Under the pieces are notes generated by a model. That model was not told the DNA's origin. It was given only the letters and a program-made list of their open reading frames with translations, and searched no databases. Below are positions 46,801 through 56,324 of a stretch of DNA of 64,000 nt, piece after piece (the first letter of the stretch is position 1; the number at the start of each line of letters is the position of its first letter). Where the stretch lies: NCBI RefSeq assembly GCF_033118175.1, contig NC_083688.1:6159001-6223000 (forward strand). Direction: 5' to 3'. A program made the translations under genes and the position numbers. The DNA is from Dama dama. Taxonomy: Eukaryota > Chordata > Mammalia > Artiodactyla > Cervidae.

Positions 46801-49800
46801 CTTGTTGCAACTTGCGGGCTCTAGAGTGCAAGTTCAATAGCTGTGATACGGGCTTAGTTGCTCCCAGGTATGTGGAATCTTCCAGGACCAGGGATCGAAC
46901 CTGTGTCCCCTGCACTGGCAGGCGGATTCTTCACCACTGGACCATCAGGGAGGTCCTGCTTTATGTCTCTTTTGAACTATCTTCATTGCTGCTGTAACCT
47001 AAACTGTGTTGTGAAAGGACTCTTCCCTGGTCTCCCCTAACCCTCCTCTGTCCCTCCTAGGGGGCCTGCAGAACGAGAGAACTGGGAAGGAACTCAAGAT
47101 TCAGACCTCTTGTCCCAGGACTGAGGGCTAGCCTGCTCTGTTTCATTTATTCATGCTTTTAACAACCCTCTCCTGGCACCTATTAGGTGTCAGACACTGT
47201 TCCAGGCCCCCGGGGCTCAGCAGTGAGCCAGTGGCAGGATTCCTGTCTGCAGGGAGCTGGCCTGGGGGCTACCAAGGTGACTCAGTGGTAAAGAATTTGC
47301 TTGCCAATGCAGGAGACGTGAGTTTGATTCCTGGGTCAGGAAGATCCCCTGGAGAAAAAAATGGCAGTCCACTCCAGTATTCTTGCCTGGGAAATCCCGT
47401 GGACAGAGGAGCCTGGTAGGCTACAATCTATAGGGTTGCATAGAGTCGGACACAACTTAGCAACTAAACAACAATTGTTTCAGGCCCTGGGGACTAAGCA
47501 GTGAACCAGTGTCAGAATTCCTGTCCTCAGGGAGCTGACCTGCTGATGTCTAATGCCTAGCCATCCTGGCCGGCCCAATTCTGCACAGTCTCCCGGCTGA
47601 GTTCCCTGCTGACCTCGGTGGCTAACCTGTTCTAGGGGCCTGGTGAGGATTTGCTCAGTGAGTGGGTAAGCATAGCACAACTCCTCTAAGAGTGACGAAC
47701 GGCCAGCTGCTGGAGAGCTGGGTCTCAAAGTCGGGCCTCTAGAATGTTTAATCACAGATGACACCCTTACAAAGCAAAGCCCATGTTCAAATCCAGGATA
47801 CATCACCCTAAGACCCAGAAAATCCTGGGCCACTCCCAGTTTCTTCATCTGTAAGATAGGAAAGGTAGTAACCTTGCCAAGTTGTTTTGAGACAGTAGAC
47901 ATAGAAAGAACCTGCTATGTGTGGGGCATTATTGTAACTACTTTATGTTGCTGTTGTATTGTTGTCTAGTTGCTCAGTCGTCTTGTTTAATTGCTCAGAC
48001 TCTTTTGCAACCCCATGGACTGTAGCCTGCCAGGCTTCTTCTGTCTATGGGATTTCCCAGGCAAGAATACCAGAGTGGGCTGCTATTTCCTTCTCCAGGG
48101 GATCTTCCCGACCCAGGAACCGAACTCATGTCCCCTGAATTGGCAGGTGGATTCTTTACCAACTGATCCACCAGGGAAGCTTAAAATTATTTAATTCCCA
48201 TAATAGCCCATGAGATGGTATTATTACTGCTACCTATAGTTTACAAGTGAGGAAGCTGAGTGTCAGGGTTGCTGAGCCCTTTACCCCAAACCACACAGTA
48301 TCATGTGGCAGAGCTGGACCCTGAGCCTATACAGGTGGCTCCAGAGTCTGGCATCCTTAACCACTGGGCTGTTTCTGCTGCCCTTGATGAATGAGATCAC
48401 ACATGTCCACTGAAAAATGTGTACTTGAATATCCATAGCAACACTACTCATAGTAGCCAAAAAATGGGAACAACCCAAAGGTCTATCCAATGACGAATAC
48501 ATAAAGTTAGGGGTATCTAATGTAATATTATTCAGCCACAAGAAGGAATGAGGTACTACAACATCAACACACCTTGAAAACACTATAAACCCACAGCCAC
48601 AAAAAGTCATATATAATTCCCTTCAGTATAAATGTCCCTTTATATTAAATGTCCTCATATAATTCCCTTAATATCAAATGTGCAGATCCATACAGACAGA
48701 AAGTAGATGGTGGTTGCCGGTGGCTGCAGGTACAGGAGAATGATTGCTAATGGGGTACAGGTCTCTTTTGGAGGTAAAGAAATACACAGACTTGCGATGA
48801 CTTGCAGAGGTCATGGGCGGTAGGTGATGGAGGTGGGCTTCTAGCCCCATCTCTGTACCACCCGACCCCAACTTGTGACTGGGTTCTCTGCATGCCTGAT
48901 TTGCAGCCCTCCTCTGGAGCCCAGCCTCATCTCATGTCTCTCCAGTCTCAGGATTTATTCTAGTAAACCCAAAGGTGGGGTCCATGTCTAGTGTCTAAAG
49001 GTGCTCCCCGGCTGCTCCCATTGTGACGTGAAATGGCCACAGGGCATCTCTCCCCTCTCCCTTCCCAGCTGGAAGATGCTCGCGGAGTAGGGACGCAGAG
49101 CCAAACTCTCTCAAATCCCAGCCATAACACAGTTTACTCAGCTCCTTCTCCAGATGGTCTGCAGCCCAGAGACCCTCAGCTCTCTTTTCCTCACTGGCTA
49201 CTCTGGGACAGACCTTACTCAGCCATTCATTCGGAATACAACCCCCAGGGGCTGGCTGTGTCCAGGGCACAGCCCTACTCCTTTCGGCTCACATCTGTCC
49301 CTCATGGAGCCAGCAGGGTGGTTGGAGGTCAGGCACAAGGGCTCTGGGGCCTGGCACTTGATTCTGGCTCTGCGCTTATTAGCTGTGGACAAGCTGTGGA
49401 CAAATGATTTCCCCTCTGTGAGTCTCAGTTTCCCTGTCTGCACAATGGGCACGGCCATCATTCCTACACCTCGTAGACTTTAGGGGAGAGTAAACGAGAA
49501 AACTACTGGCTTTTCCAGTAGTCATGTATGGATGTGAGAGTTGGACCATAAAGAAAGCTGAGCTCCAAAGATTGATGCTTTTCAACTGTGGTGCTGGAGA
49601 AGACTCTTGAGAGTCCCTTGGACTGCAAGGAGATCCAACCAGTCCATCCTAAAGGAAATCAGTCCTGAATATTCATTGGAAGGACTGATGCTGAAGCTGA
49701 AACTCCAATACTTTGGCCACCTGATGAGAAGAGCTGACTTGTTGGAAAAGACCCTGATGCTGGGAAAGATTGAAGGCAGGAGGAGAAGGGGACGATAGAG

Positions 49801-50380
49801 GATGAGATGGTTGGATGGCATCACCAACTCAATGGACATGAGTTTGAGCAAGCTCCGGGAGACTGTGAAGGACAGGGAGGCCTGCTGTGCTGCAGTCCAT
49901 GGGGTCACAAAGAGTTGGACACAACTGAGCGACTGAACTGAACTGAACTGAGAAAATGCAGGCAAAGCCCCTCAAAACTAGCTACTCATGAACTGGAAGC
50001 TGACGTTGTTATAGTAATTCCTCTGGGCAAGAGATGTAAACAGATCTTGTCATGGGGCTCTGGGGTTCTGAGATGCTGCTGATCTCAGCCTCAGGATGGG
50101 AGCTGGAGGAAAGTTTCATTGAAAAGGTGATTGGGACTGAGTTGGGGGCACTCCAGGCAGGCCCCCTGAGACAGGAAAAAGAGGAGGATCCATTTCCGGT
50201 TTGTTTTGAGAATCTTATAATACCCAGAAAACACCTGGAATGGTTCCCAGCCTGCAGTGCAAACTCTAGAGATGTGAGTGATGACAAGGAAGGTGATGTG
50301 GGGGTGATTTATGATTTAGGTCAATATCTGAAGCAAGACTTTGTGGGGCTATGCCTCACCTGGGTCTTCATTCTCTCCAT
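30835..50380 (-). CDS. LACTBL1: Beta-lactamase-like protein 1 (seven coding exons, joined)
   Basis: A vertebrate relative of bacterial class C beta-lactamases and penicillin-binding proteins (PF00144-like fold); its substrate is unknown to me. Coding exons on the minus strand: 50380-50360, 45141-45006, 42461-42352, 38473-38316, 36856-36618, 33300-33195 and 31816-30835. They total 1,752 nt (583 codons plus stop), and all six introns are GT/AG with matching phases. Residues 1-20 are basic, about 21-43 form a membrane segment, and the rest is the enzyme-like domain. This suggests a type II protein with the domain outside or in the lumen, supported by sequons at N113, N126, N380 and N474. Motifs: S145-V-S-K148 (SxxK nucleophile and base), VTLRRMASQLSGLP, Y260-S-T and K399-D-G. 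The start ATG lies in GCCATGG. Introns contain only repeats. Confidence 0.92.
30860..31700. promoter_or_regulatory. CpG-rich block in the LACTBL1 last exon
   Basis: Dense CpG (for example gcgcgcgctgggcggcggcg near 31,195) over about 800 nt, unlike the A/T-rich flanks. It coincides with coding sequence and not with a known promoter. Confidence 0.6.
32015..32110 (+). repeat. MIR-like ancient SINE
   Basis: The text gagagaggcagagaattgct followed by cagggtcacacggcagattg is typical of a decayed MIR core. It lies in a LACTBL1 intron. Confidence 0.4.
33195..33300 (-). CDS. LACTBL1: LACTBL1 exon: linker before the tyrosine motif
   Basis: This 106-nt exon is easy to miss because its longest open reading frame lies in another frame. 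In the frame forced by its neighbours it reads LPRRLRSTSLLWRGSTQEAL, then SLLKDDVLVADPGT with a split Arg. The acceptor is ctccctag and the donor gtgagg. The ending DPGTR leads directly into CHYST of the last exon, as expected for PGxxxxYS. Confidence 0.85.
33490..33606 (-). mobile_element. CHR-type SINE
   Basis: The text gcatgtgggatccttagttc through ggaccaccagggaagtcccc is an antisense CHR SINE, about 190 nt upstream of the LACTBL1 linker exon. Confidence 0.85.
33880..34030 (+). repeat. Ancient L2-like repeat
   Basis: The text attcactcaacaatagtgtt, tctgggtgctgggactcagg and acgtggagtctgtattctag is the typical L2 3' end. Confidence 0.5.
34985..35115 (-). mobile_element. L1 3'-end fragment
   Basis: The text ttattagttggaggctaatt, then ttgccatacattgacatgaa is the antisense of an L1 3' UTR end with its poly(A) as a T run. 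Confidence 0.65.
35262..35585 (-). mobile_element. Bov-tA SINE, tandem or dimeric form
   Basis: A full antisense Bov-tA to gccacaggggaagcccaagg is followed at once by a second partial copy (gatactggagtgggtagcct) ending ctatcagggaagtcctgagc. Confidence 0.85.
35690..35870 (+). repeat. MIR-like ancient SINE
   Basis: The text gaggttatgtgacttgccca, then aaatcacacaagtaggaggc is the MIR core. Confidence 0.5.
36618..36856 (-). CDS. LACTBL1: LACTBL1 exon: SxxK active-site motif
   Basis: This 239-nt exon reads ISSVSKIFPVLMLYRLWEEG, which holds the SxxK pair (Ser-Val-Ser-Lys), then a variable loop and VTLRRMASQLSG, the family's conserved segment after the active site. The acceptor is cattgcccag and the donor gtgagt. 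A small loop (SAPQQKSLVDGLEEVG) looks inserted relative to bacterial enzymes. Confidence 0.92.
36970..37192 (-). mobile_element. Bov-tA SINE
   Basis: Antisense Bov-tA from tcagccgcttcagtcacgtc to gagccacctgagaagcccag. It starts about 115 nt upstream of the SxxK exon acceptor of LACTBL1. Confidence 0.9.
37548..37756 (-). mobile_element. Bov-tA SINE
   Basis: Antisense Bov-tA: tttagtcactcagtcgtgtc to ctaagctatcagagaagccc. Confidence 0.9.
38316..38473 (-). CDS. LACTBL1: LACTBL1 exon: start of the lactamase-like fold
   Basis: This 158-nt exon reads VDRILRQALSAPGLAAMSAV, then VIHNDTVLWTGNFGKKNGSD and NEYTMYR with a split Arg. The A-A-M-S-A-V-V-I strand followed by W-T-G-N-F-G is the usual opening of this fold. 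It has two sequons (NDT, NGS). The acceptor is ctcttcccag and the donor gtcagc. Confidence 0.9.
38848..39027 (+). mobile_element. Bov-tA SINE
   Basis: Sense tRNA-like head (ctttccctggtggctcagtg) through aggagtcagacacaatttag. Confidence 0.9.
39440..39680 (-). mobile_element. CHR-type SINE
   Basis: The text tttttggctgcgctgggtct through ctggaccaccagggaagccc is an antisense, long-form CHR SINE. Confidence 0.8.
40035..40240 (-). mobile_element. L1 3'-end fragment
   Basis: The text ttattagggtataggtgctt, gtacagcaaagtgactcagc and aggtcaccgcagagcactgg is antisense L1 3' UTR. Confidence 0.7.
40242..40650 (+). mobile_element. Three Bov-A2-type units in tandem
   Basis: Units start near 40,242, 40,382 and 40,525. 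Each has tggagaaggcaatggc or a variant, then ctccagt and ttgcctgga, and ends at gactgaagtaacttagcagc or a variant. They sit inside the neighbouring L1 3' end text. Confidence 0.85.
40812..41140 (+). mobile_element. BovB LINE 3'-end fragment
   Basis: Sense BovB text (agtcaatcgtaaaagaaatc to ctgagcgactgaactgactg). Confidence 0.88.
41250..41805 (-). mobile_element. BovB LINE 3' fragment
   Basis: Antisense BovB text from ttgttcagttgcgcggttgt to tttaatttcatgga. With the previous copy it forms a tail-to-tail inverted pair about 110 nt apart. Confidence 0.88.
42352..42461 (-). CDS. LACTBL1: LACTBL1 exon: stalk
   Basis: This 110-nt exon reads SLGPEVTSAPVRMCPQ, then a Pro-rich stretch and LPVLKEALEK. 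The acceptor is ttccctccag and the donor gtcagt. It links the membrane segment to the catalytic fold. Confidence 0.85.
43145..43285 (+). mobile_element. CHR-type SINE
   Basis: Sense head gacgtccctggtggtccagt through gcatattgtgtaatgcagcc and an A/T-rich tail. It lies in a LACTBL1 intron. Confidence 0.85.
43855..43935 (+). repeat. Direct repeat copy 1 (81 bp)
   Basis: The segment starting aggatgcagatcactgtagt and ending ttaagtacaaaatt recurs 743 bp further on with two mismatches. I do not recognise it as a known family. Confidence 0.9.
44598..44678 (+). repeat. Direct repeat copy 2 (81 bp)
   Basis: Matches 43,855-43,935 except for C in place of T in aggacgcag and T in place of G in aggatgtttcc. 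The flanks on both sides are unrelated. Confidence 0.9.
45006..45141 (-). CDS. LACTBL1: LACTBL1 exon: membrane anchor
   Basis: This 136-nt exon encodes a basic run (LLKVKKKW), a hydrophobic stretch of about 22 residues (FFFVLSVLMTGCFLW at its core), then QYYLPKLKT with a split Gly. The acceptor is cccttccag and the donor gtgagt. Positive charge before the hydrophobic stretch predicts a cytosolic N-terminus. Confidence 0.88.
45230..45452 (-). mobile_element. BovB LINE 3'-end fragment
   Basis: Antisense BovB beginning with four ttcag units, then ccgctcagtcatgtctgact, ending cagggtcttttcaaatgagt. It lies about 90 nt upstream of the membrane-anchor exon of LACTBL1. Confidence 0.88.
45772..45912 (+). 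mobile_element. CHR-type SINE, head-truncated
   Basis: The text gagtttgatccctaggtggg through agacccagtgcagccaaata and an AAAT-rich tail. Confidence 0.75.
46225..46375 (+). repeat. MIR-like ancient SINE
   Basis: The text ctcagagaagttaagtgact, then tgcccaaagtcacatggcta is the MIR core. Confidence 0.5.
46718..46960 (-). mobile_element. CHR-type SINE
   Basis: A T run, then gactgcacagggtcttcatt through accactggaccatcagggag: antisense CHR with its poly(A). Confidence 0.85.
47270..47475 (+). mobile_element. Bov-tA SINE between two L2-like copies
   Basis: Sense Bov-tA (ctcagtggtaaagaatttgc to ggacacaacttagcaactaa). The 60-70 nt on each side resemble each other. Confidence 0.88.
47945..48182 (-). 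mobile_element. Bov-tA SINE
   Basis: Antisense Bov-tA: ctagttgctcagtcgtcttg through tgatccaccagggaagctta. Confidence 0.88.
48395..48750 (+). mobile_element. L1 3' fragment
   Basis: The text aacactactcatagtagcca, tattattcagccacaagaag and agatggtggttgccggtggc belongs to the end of L1. Confidence 0.6.
49497..49955 (+). mobile_element. BovB LINE 3' fragment
   Basis: Sense BovB (tccagtagtcatgtatggat to gactgaactgaactgaactg), in the first LACTBL1 intron or 5' region side. Confidence 0.9.
50360..50380 (-). CDS. LACTBL1: LACTBL1 first coding exon (7 codons)
   Basis: Reads MERMKTQ and ends at a gtgagg donor in phase 0, which joins AGRQLSLL of the next exon. The ATG has a strong initiation context (gccATGG). 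The exon continues upstream as 5' UTR, whose start I cannot fix; a possible acceptor (cactcacag) lies about 70 nt upstream. Confidence 0.75.
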
Positions 50381-51323
50381 GGCGTGCAAGATTCCAGCTC
50401 TTGAGGAGTCAGATCTATAGTCCAGGAGACCCTGTGAGTGGGGAAGTTGAGTCAGTGGAGAGAAGAGAGTTCCTGGAGCCTGGAAAAGAGAAGAAGGAGC
50501 TGGAGAAACGCCAGAAGACGAGGCGGGAAGACGAAGACCAGCCCTCGCAGTTCCCAGACATGAATACATCTCCCATGTTGTCTCCACACCCCCAACCAGC
50601 ACCATGAGGTTTTCTAAGGTAAGGACCGTGTCCCCAATTCATGAAGCTTGTCTCAAAGGCTCAACAACAAACAAACTCAGGAAAAAACCCTGGCTGCCCA
50701 GGTCTGCCCCATCTGTCCTGATTTCAGCACAAAAACCCCAAACCCCTTCCGTCCAGGGGGAACCAGCACAGTCGGTCACTCTCCCAGCCACTGTCTCTAC
50801 CTCCAGCTCCTCCTCCCACTTCAAGCCTCAGAAATAAGCCTTGTCAGAGCCCTGGGGGCTTGCCCCCGACTCACCCTCTCCTGGTAGGCTCAGGAGGACG
50901 GGGCAGTGCCTCCCGGAGCCCCCGTGTTCCCGGGTACGAAGGTGGCGCTGCACAAGCTCCCCGCCGGCTCCCCAGAGGCTGCCAGATGTGGCTCCGATTT
51001 CCCAGCCCTAATCCTCCATACACCAGGGGGATTAGTTTCTTGGGTCCCCGAGCAACGGGGAGGGGGGCACATCTGTCAGGGAGACTGCGTGGCACCTCGT
51101 GACCCGAAACGCTCTGGGCCCTTGACCCAGGAATGCTCTCTCCAAGAGGCATGTCTGCCCAGCCCCGCGTGGGGAGGAAAGGCAATGGGAACTGCCAGGA
51201 AACAGCCTCGACTCGACTCTGGGGCCCCCCCAGAACTGCCATCACCCACACCAGCTCCTCCTGCGGCCTCTGAGGAACCCTGGACTCCAAGGAACACAGT
51301 TTGAAGACCACTAGGATCAGCCT

Positions 51324-51515
51324 CGCGTGCTCAGTCGTGTCTGACTCTTGGCCACCCCATGGACCAGGCTCCTCTGTCCATGGGATTTTCCAGGTAAGAA
51401 TACTGGAGTGGGTTGTCATTTCCTTCTCTAGGGGATATTCTCAACCCAGGGGTCGAATCTCATCTCCTGCATTGGCAGGCGGATTCTTTACCGCTGAGTC
51501 ACCTGGGAAACCCAT
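51324..51515 (-). mobile_element. Bov-tA SINE
   Basis: Antisense Bov-tA: cgtgctcagtcgtgtctgac through tgagtcacctgggaaaccca. Confidence 0.88.
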
Positions 51516-51577
51516 ACATATTCACATAACTCCCTTCAAATCCCAGTTGTGTAACTACCTTGTGTAGGGTAAGGAAG

Positions 51578-51960
51578 TCAGAGAAGGCGAGGTTCAGAAA
51601 AAGAACGAGACCGGCACTTTATAGGAACAGTTCACCTTTAATGCGGCGAGAAGGGACAGCAGTCAGAGTAGGGAGCTGCTTGCTGCACTACCCCAAGAAA
51701 AGAGTAAGCACATATAGGCATGGGTGTGGAAAGCGACTGTCTTCAGGGGGCCTGTTCTTCTCCACAGCTGTTCGTTTTCTCTTAAAGGGCTCTCTTATCT
51801 CTTAAAGGGCTGGGGCGAGAAATTCTGGAGATCGGCTAGAGGCTGGACCAGCTGGGAGCTGGGCGTAATCAACCTTCATGCCCATTTTTTTCTTTGCTTT
51901 GCATAGAATGGTGGGGAGGACCCAGAAGGGAGTTTTAACTCCAGGTTATTTTGAGCAGTG
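51578..51960 (-). mobile_element. Probable solo LTR of an endogenous retrovirus-like element
   Basis: Read on the minus strand, cgccgcattaaaggtgaact could be the R region with an ATTAAA signal, followed by a short U5-like end. No coding part is attached. The identification rests on this LTR-like layout only. Confidence 0.4.
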
Positions 51961-53207
51961 TAACTTTCCTTCACCTTGGGGTCCTCTTTGTTTTTCCATC
52001 TATAAAATGGGGACGATGTCTATGTTATTGTGAGGATTAAACTGCAATATGTGTATGCAAACAGGTAGCCCAGGACCCGGCCCCTAGGAAGGGTTCTGTC
52101 AAAGTGACTTTCTTTCTATAACTTGCCTTTTATGCCACACTTCCTACTCAGCCCCTGTGGCAGACACAGATCTTCCCCAGTGAATATTCCAGAAAGTCAC
52201 TACCCGTTGATTTTAGTTGGCACAAAAGAGAGAATGTGTTTGCCTTCTTGGCACTAGATATGGCTGCACATTGGAATTACTTGGAGAGCTTATAAAAACC
52301 ACCAGGGTCTGGGGCACAACCCCCATAAGTCCCCAGGGATACAGCCCAGGCATCACAGTTTTTGAAAAATCCTCATTGATTCTGCGGTGTGGTCAAGGTT
52401 GAAAACCATTGCCCCAGAGCACTTGGTCTCCAATTCGTTCCAAAGGCAGGTAGGAACAGCCTGGGAATCAAGTTAAACTGCAGGTGCTGACTCGGTGGGT
52501 GAGGATGGGACCTGAGGCTCTCCATCTCTAACAAACTCCCAGATGACATTGCTGCTGGTCTGTGGACCACACTTTGAGGAGCAAGGTTCCTCTGCAGTTC
52601 ATGGACTTCACGAGCTTCCATATCACTATCTCATTAGAACGTCGTAATTGCCTCCCAGTTACTCCACAACTGGACAGGGCTTGAATTATTCTGTTTGGCC
52701 GATGCTCAAGATCAAGTATGTGAATGGGTAGAGGCAAGCCTTCTGGATCTTCCTCTTGGGAGACCAAAAATCTGGACTGACCCAGAAAAAGGGCTTGATA
52801 AATTAGAGTGAGAAGAGATCTGAGTAATCTTGTCTGAGCCCCACATTGTTTGGCTGGTGAAATAGACGATGAGCAGGGAGCTGACTTGCTAAGGTCACAT
52901 AGAGAACTTAGGGACAAGTTCTGGGACCTGGGACCCAGGACTTCTCTCCCCTTGGACCTGGCTGCTTTCTTCATCTCTACTGAGGCTCTGAGGTGTTTAA
53001 TGTTTTCTGTGTTACATCCGTGGTCTTCATAGCAATCCCACGAGGCAGGTTTTATTCCCCAGTGAGGAAAACAAAGTTCTGAGAAGTGAAGTCTGCAGGA
53101 AGTGGCAGGACTGGGATTCAAACCCAGGAGTCTTCGCTGTTTCCCAGACATTAATGCATTTCCCATGCTATCTCCCCATCAGACTATGAGGTTTTTTAGG
53201 GTAAGGA

Positions 53208-53430
53208 TCTGGGCTTCACAGGTGGCCTTAGTGGTAAAAGAGCCCACTTCCCGATGCAGGAGATGTAAGAGATGTGGTGTTCGATCCCAGGGTTGGGAAG
53301 ATCCCCTACAGGAGGTCATGGCAACCCAGTAGTCTTGCCTGGAAAATCCCATGAACAAAGGTACCTGGGGGGCTACAGGCCAGAGGGTCTCACAGAGTCG
53401 GACATGACTGAAGTAACTTAGCACACGCGC
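53208..53430 (+). mobile_element. Bov-tA SINE
   Basis: Sense Bov-tA: ggcttcacaggtggccttag through cggacatgactgaagtaact. Confidence 0.85.
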
Positions 53431-53509
53431 AGGGTAAGGATCACTTCTCATTCTGGTTTGCGCTGGCAAATCAGGGCTCAATATCTAACTCAGTTAATCC
53501 GGTATTCTT

Positions 53510-53702
53510 AGGCTTCTCTTGTGGCTCAGCTGGTAAAGAACCCACCTGCAATGCGGGAAACCTGGGTTTGATCCCTGGGTTGGGAAGATCCCCTGGAGAA
53601 GGGAAAGGCTACTCACTCCAGTATTCTGGCCTGGAGAATTCCACGGACTGTATAGTCCATGGGGTTGCAAAGAGTCATACACGCCTGAGTGACTTTCACT
53701 TC
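53510..53702 (+). mobile_element. Bov-tA SINE
   Basis: Sense tRNA-like head (ggcttctcttgtggctcagc) through cctgagtgactttcacttca. Confidence 0.88.
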
Positions 53703-53797
53703 AATTCACTTTAATCCACTCCAGAGTTCTGCATTTCTGCTGATAAAGACCCTCACCCCCAGGACACCAGCTCCTCTTTGGAAGCTCTTCCCTTGCC

Positions 53798-54795
53798 CTT
53801 TCAGTTCAGTTCAGTCTTTCGGTCGTCTCCAACTCTTTGCGACCCCACAGACTGCAGCACGCCAGGCCTCCCTGTCCATCACCAACTCCCGGAATTAACT
53901 CAAAACTCATGCCCATTGAGTCGGTGATGCCGTCCAACCATCTCATCATCTGTTGTCCCCTTCTCCTCCAACCCTTCAATCTTTCCCAGCATCAGGGTCT
54001 TTTCCAATGACTCAGTTCTTCGCATGAGGTGGCCGAAGTATTGGAGTTTCAGCTTCAGCATCAGTCCTTCCAATGAATATTCAGGACTGATCTCCTTTAG
54101 GATGGACTGACTGGATCTCCTTGCAGTCCAAGGGACTCTCAGGAGTCTTCTCCAACACCACAGTTCAAAAACATCAATTTTTTGGCACTCAGCTTTCTTT
54201 ATAGTCCAGCTCTCACATCCATACATGACTACTGGAAAAACCATAGCCTTGCCTTGACTAGACGGATCTTTGCTGACAAAGTAACGTCTCTGCTTTTAAT
54301 ATGCTGTTTAGGTTGGTCATAACTTTTCTTCCAAGGAGCAAGCGTCTTTATATTTCACCACCATAGTCACCATCTGCAGTGATCTTGGAGCCCCAAAAAA
54401 TAAAGTCAGCCACTGTTTCCACTGTTTCTCCATCTATTTGCCATGAAGTGATGGGACAGAATGCCATGACCTTTGTTTTCTGAATGTCGAGCTTTAAGCC
54501 AACTTTTTCACTCTCCTCTTTCACTTTCATCAAGAGGCTCTTTGGTTCTTCACTTTCTACCATGAGGGTGGTGTCATCTGCATATCTAAGGTTATTGGTA
54601 TTTCTTCTAGCAATCTTGATTCCAGCTTATGCTTCATCCAGTCCAGCGTTTCTCATGATGTACTCTGCATATAAGTTAAATAAGCAAGGTGACAATATAC
54701 AGCCTTGACATACTCCTTTTCCTATGTGGAACCAGTCTGTTGTTCTATGTCCAGTTTTAACTGTTGCTTCCTGACCTGCATACAGATTTCTCCAG
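53798..54795 (-). mobile_element. BovB LINE fragment, about 1 kb
   Basis: Antisense BovB from ttcagttcagtctttcggtc to the reverse-transcriptase region. The minus strand keeps the YADD box (plus-strand gtcatctgcatat near 54,575) but the frame is broken in several places. It is 5'-truncated near 54,795. Confidence 0.9.
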
Positions 54796-54887
54796 AGTTC
54801 TGTTCCTTTGCCCTTTGCTCCAGCCTTAAAGCAGTTTCTCCACCCAGACCATGCCACCTCTACCAAATTTAGTCAGACCAGAATCCA

Positions 54888-55143
54888 GTACTCTTGCCTG
54901 GAAAATCCCATGGATGGAGGAGCCTACTCCACGGATGGAGTAGGCTGCGGTCCATGGGGTCGCTAAAAGTCAGATACGACTGAGCGACTTCACTTTCACT
55001 TTTCACTTTCACACATTGGAGAAGGAAATGACAACCCACTCCAGTGTTCTTGCCTGGAGAATCCCAGGGACAGGGGAGCCTGATGGGCTGCCGTCTGTGG
55101 GGTCGCACAGAGTTGGACACGACTGAAGTGACTTAGCAGCAGA
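54888..55143 (+). mobile_element. Two Bov-A2-type units in tandem
   Basis: The first, partial unit starts ccagtactcttgcctggaaa. The second starts ttggagaaggaaatgacaac and ends gactgaagtgacttagcagc. Confidence 0.85.
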
Positions 55144-55805
55144 ATCCATATCATGTCATACAGCAAAATGACCACATGGTGGCAGCAGATGACCACCTGT
55201 AAACTCTTCCAGCGTGCCCTGCATCTCTCTCTAGGCATTTGTCCAAGGGCTTTCCACCCATGAACCAAGATAATCTCCACAATAACCCGGTGCATTCATC
55301 CTCTTTATAGATGAGAGATCATATTAGTCCTTTGCTTAAATAACTTTTCATGGCTGCCCACTGCTCTCTGGAAAAATAAAAATTCTCAACCTGCCGTCTA
55401 GAAGCCTGCCCAGTGGACCCTTGCATTAGACTGCTGGGGGCTCAGATCCCAGCTCCACCGCTTATCATTTATGTCACCTTGGTCAGATTTCTTGGCTATT
55501 CTTGGATCTCAGTGTGCAGATCTGTAAAACAGGGTAATGGAATAGAACCTAGTCCTTCGTGGTCCAGGTGAGGATTATGTAAGACATGTAGAGCACGTGG
55601 TTCTGTGCCGCACGTGGTAAGTGCTCGGAAAACGATAACCACTTGCTACCATCAGACAGGAGGGCTCCCCTCACGGTCCCTAGGGTCTCTTCCTCTCTCC
55701 TTTTCTCCATCTCTGCTTCTCCCCACATTTTTTCTGTTCTTACTCTTTCCTCTTATTCTAATAGGGGCAGCATGTTCAATAGCATATTAGAAAGTGATAC
55801 ACGTA

Positions 55806-55955
55806 GGACTTCTCCAGTGGTCCAGTGGCTCAGACTCCACACTCGCAGTGCAGGGGAGGGGGCCTAGGCTCAATCCCTGGTCAGGGAACTAGACCCCACA
55901 CGCTGCAACTAAGAGCCAGTGCAGACAAATAAATAAATAAATAAATTTTTAAGTG
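55806..55955 (+). mobile_element. CHR-type SINE
   Basis: Sense head ggacttctccagtggtccag through agagccagtgcagacaaata and an (AAAT)n tail. Confidence 0.85.
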
Positions 55956-56324
55956 ATGCATGCTATGAAAATGTAAGTAGAACCTAGTAAAAGAGGGTGG
56001 ATTATAGTTTTAAACTGGGCAGTCAGGATGGCCTCCTTGAGGAAGAAACATTTGGCAAGTCACTGAAGGAGAGTGAGGGAGTTAGGTGTGTGGACAACAG
56101 AGAAAGAGAGGCCATGGCAGAGCCTTAGTAAGAGTGTGCAGAGCAGCAAAGAGGCCAGTAGCTGAGCAGGTTAGGTGAGGGACAGTAGAGGCGAGGTCAG
56201 AAAGATAGTGGAGGGCGAGGTTATAGAGAACCTCACAGGCCACAGAAGGGACCGTGATTCTCACTCAGAGTGAGATGGGAGTCATTGCAGAGTTTGGAGC
56301 AGAAGGGCATGAACTGCCACTTTT

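Noticed and set aside
50380..50605. Start of LACTBL1 further upstream in the same open frame
   Set aside because: The frame upstream of the ATG at 50,380 is open but has no other well-placed ATG near a splice site, and the ATG at 50,380 has an excellent context (gccATGG) and joins directly to the membrane exon.
52528..53166. 212-codon minus-strand open frame
   Set aside because: It overlaps old MIR-like text (antisense of aaggtcacatagagaactta), has no family similarity that I recognise, and has no supporting splice pattern.
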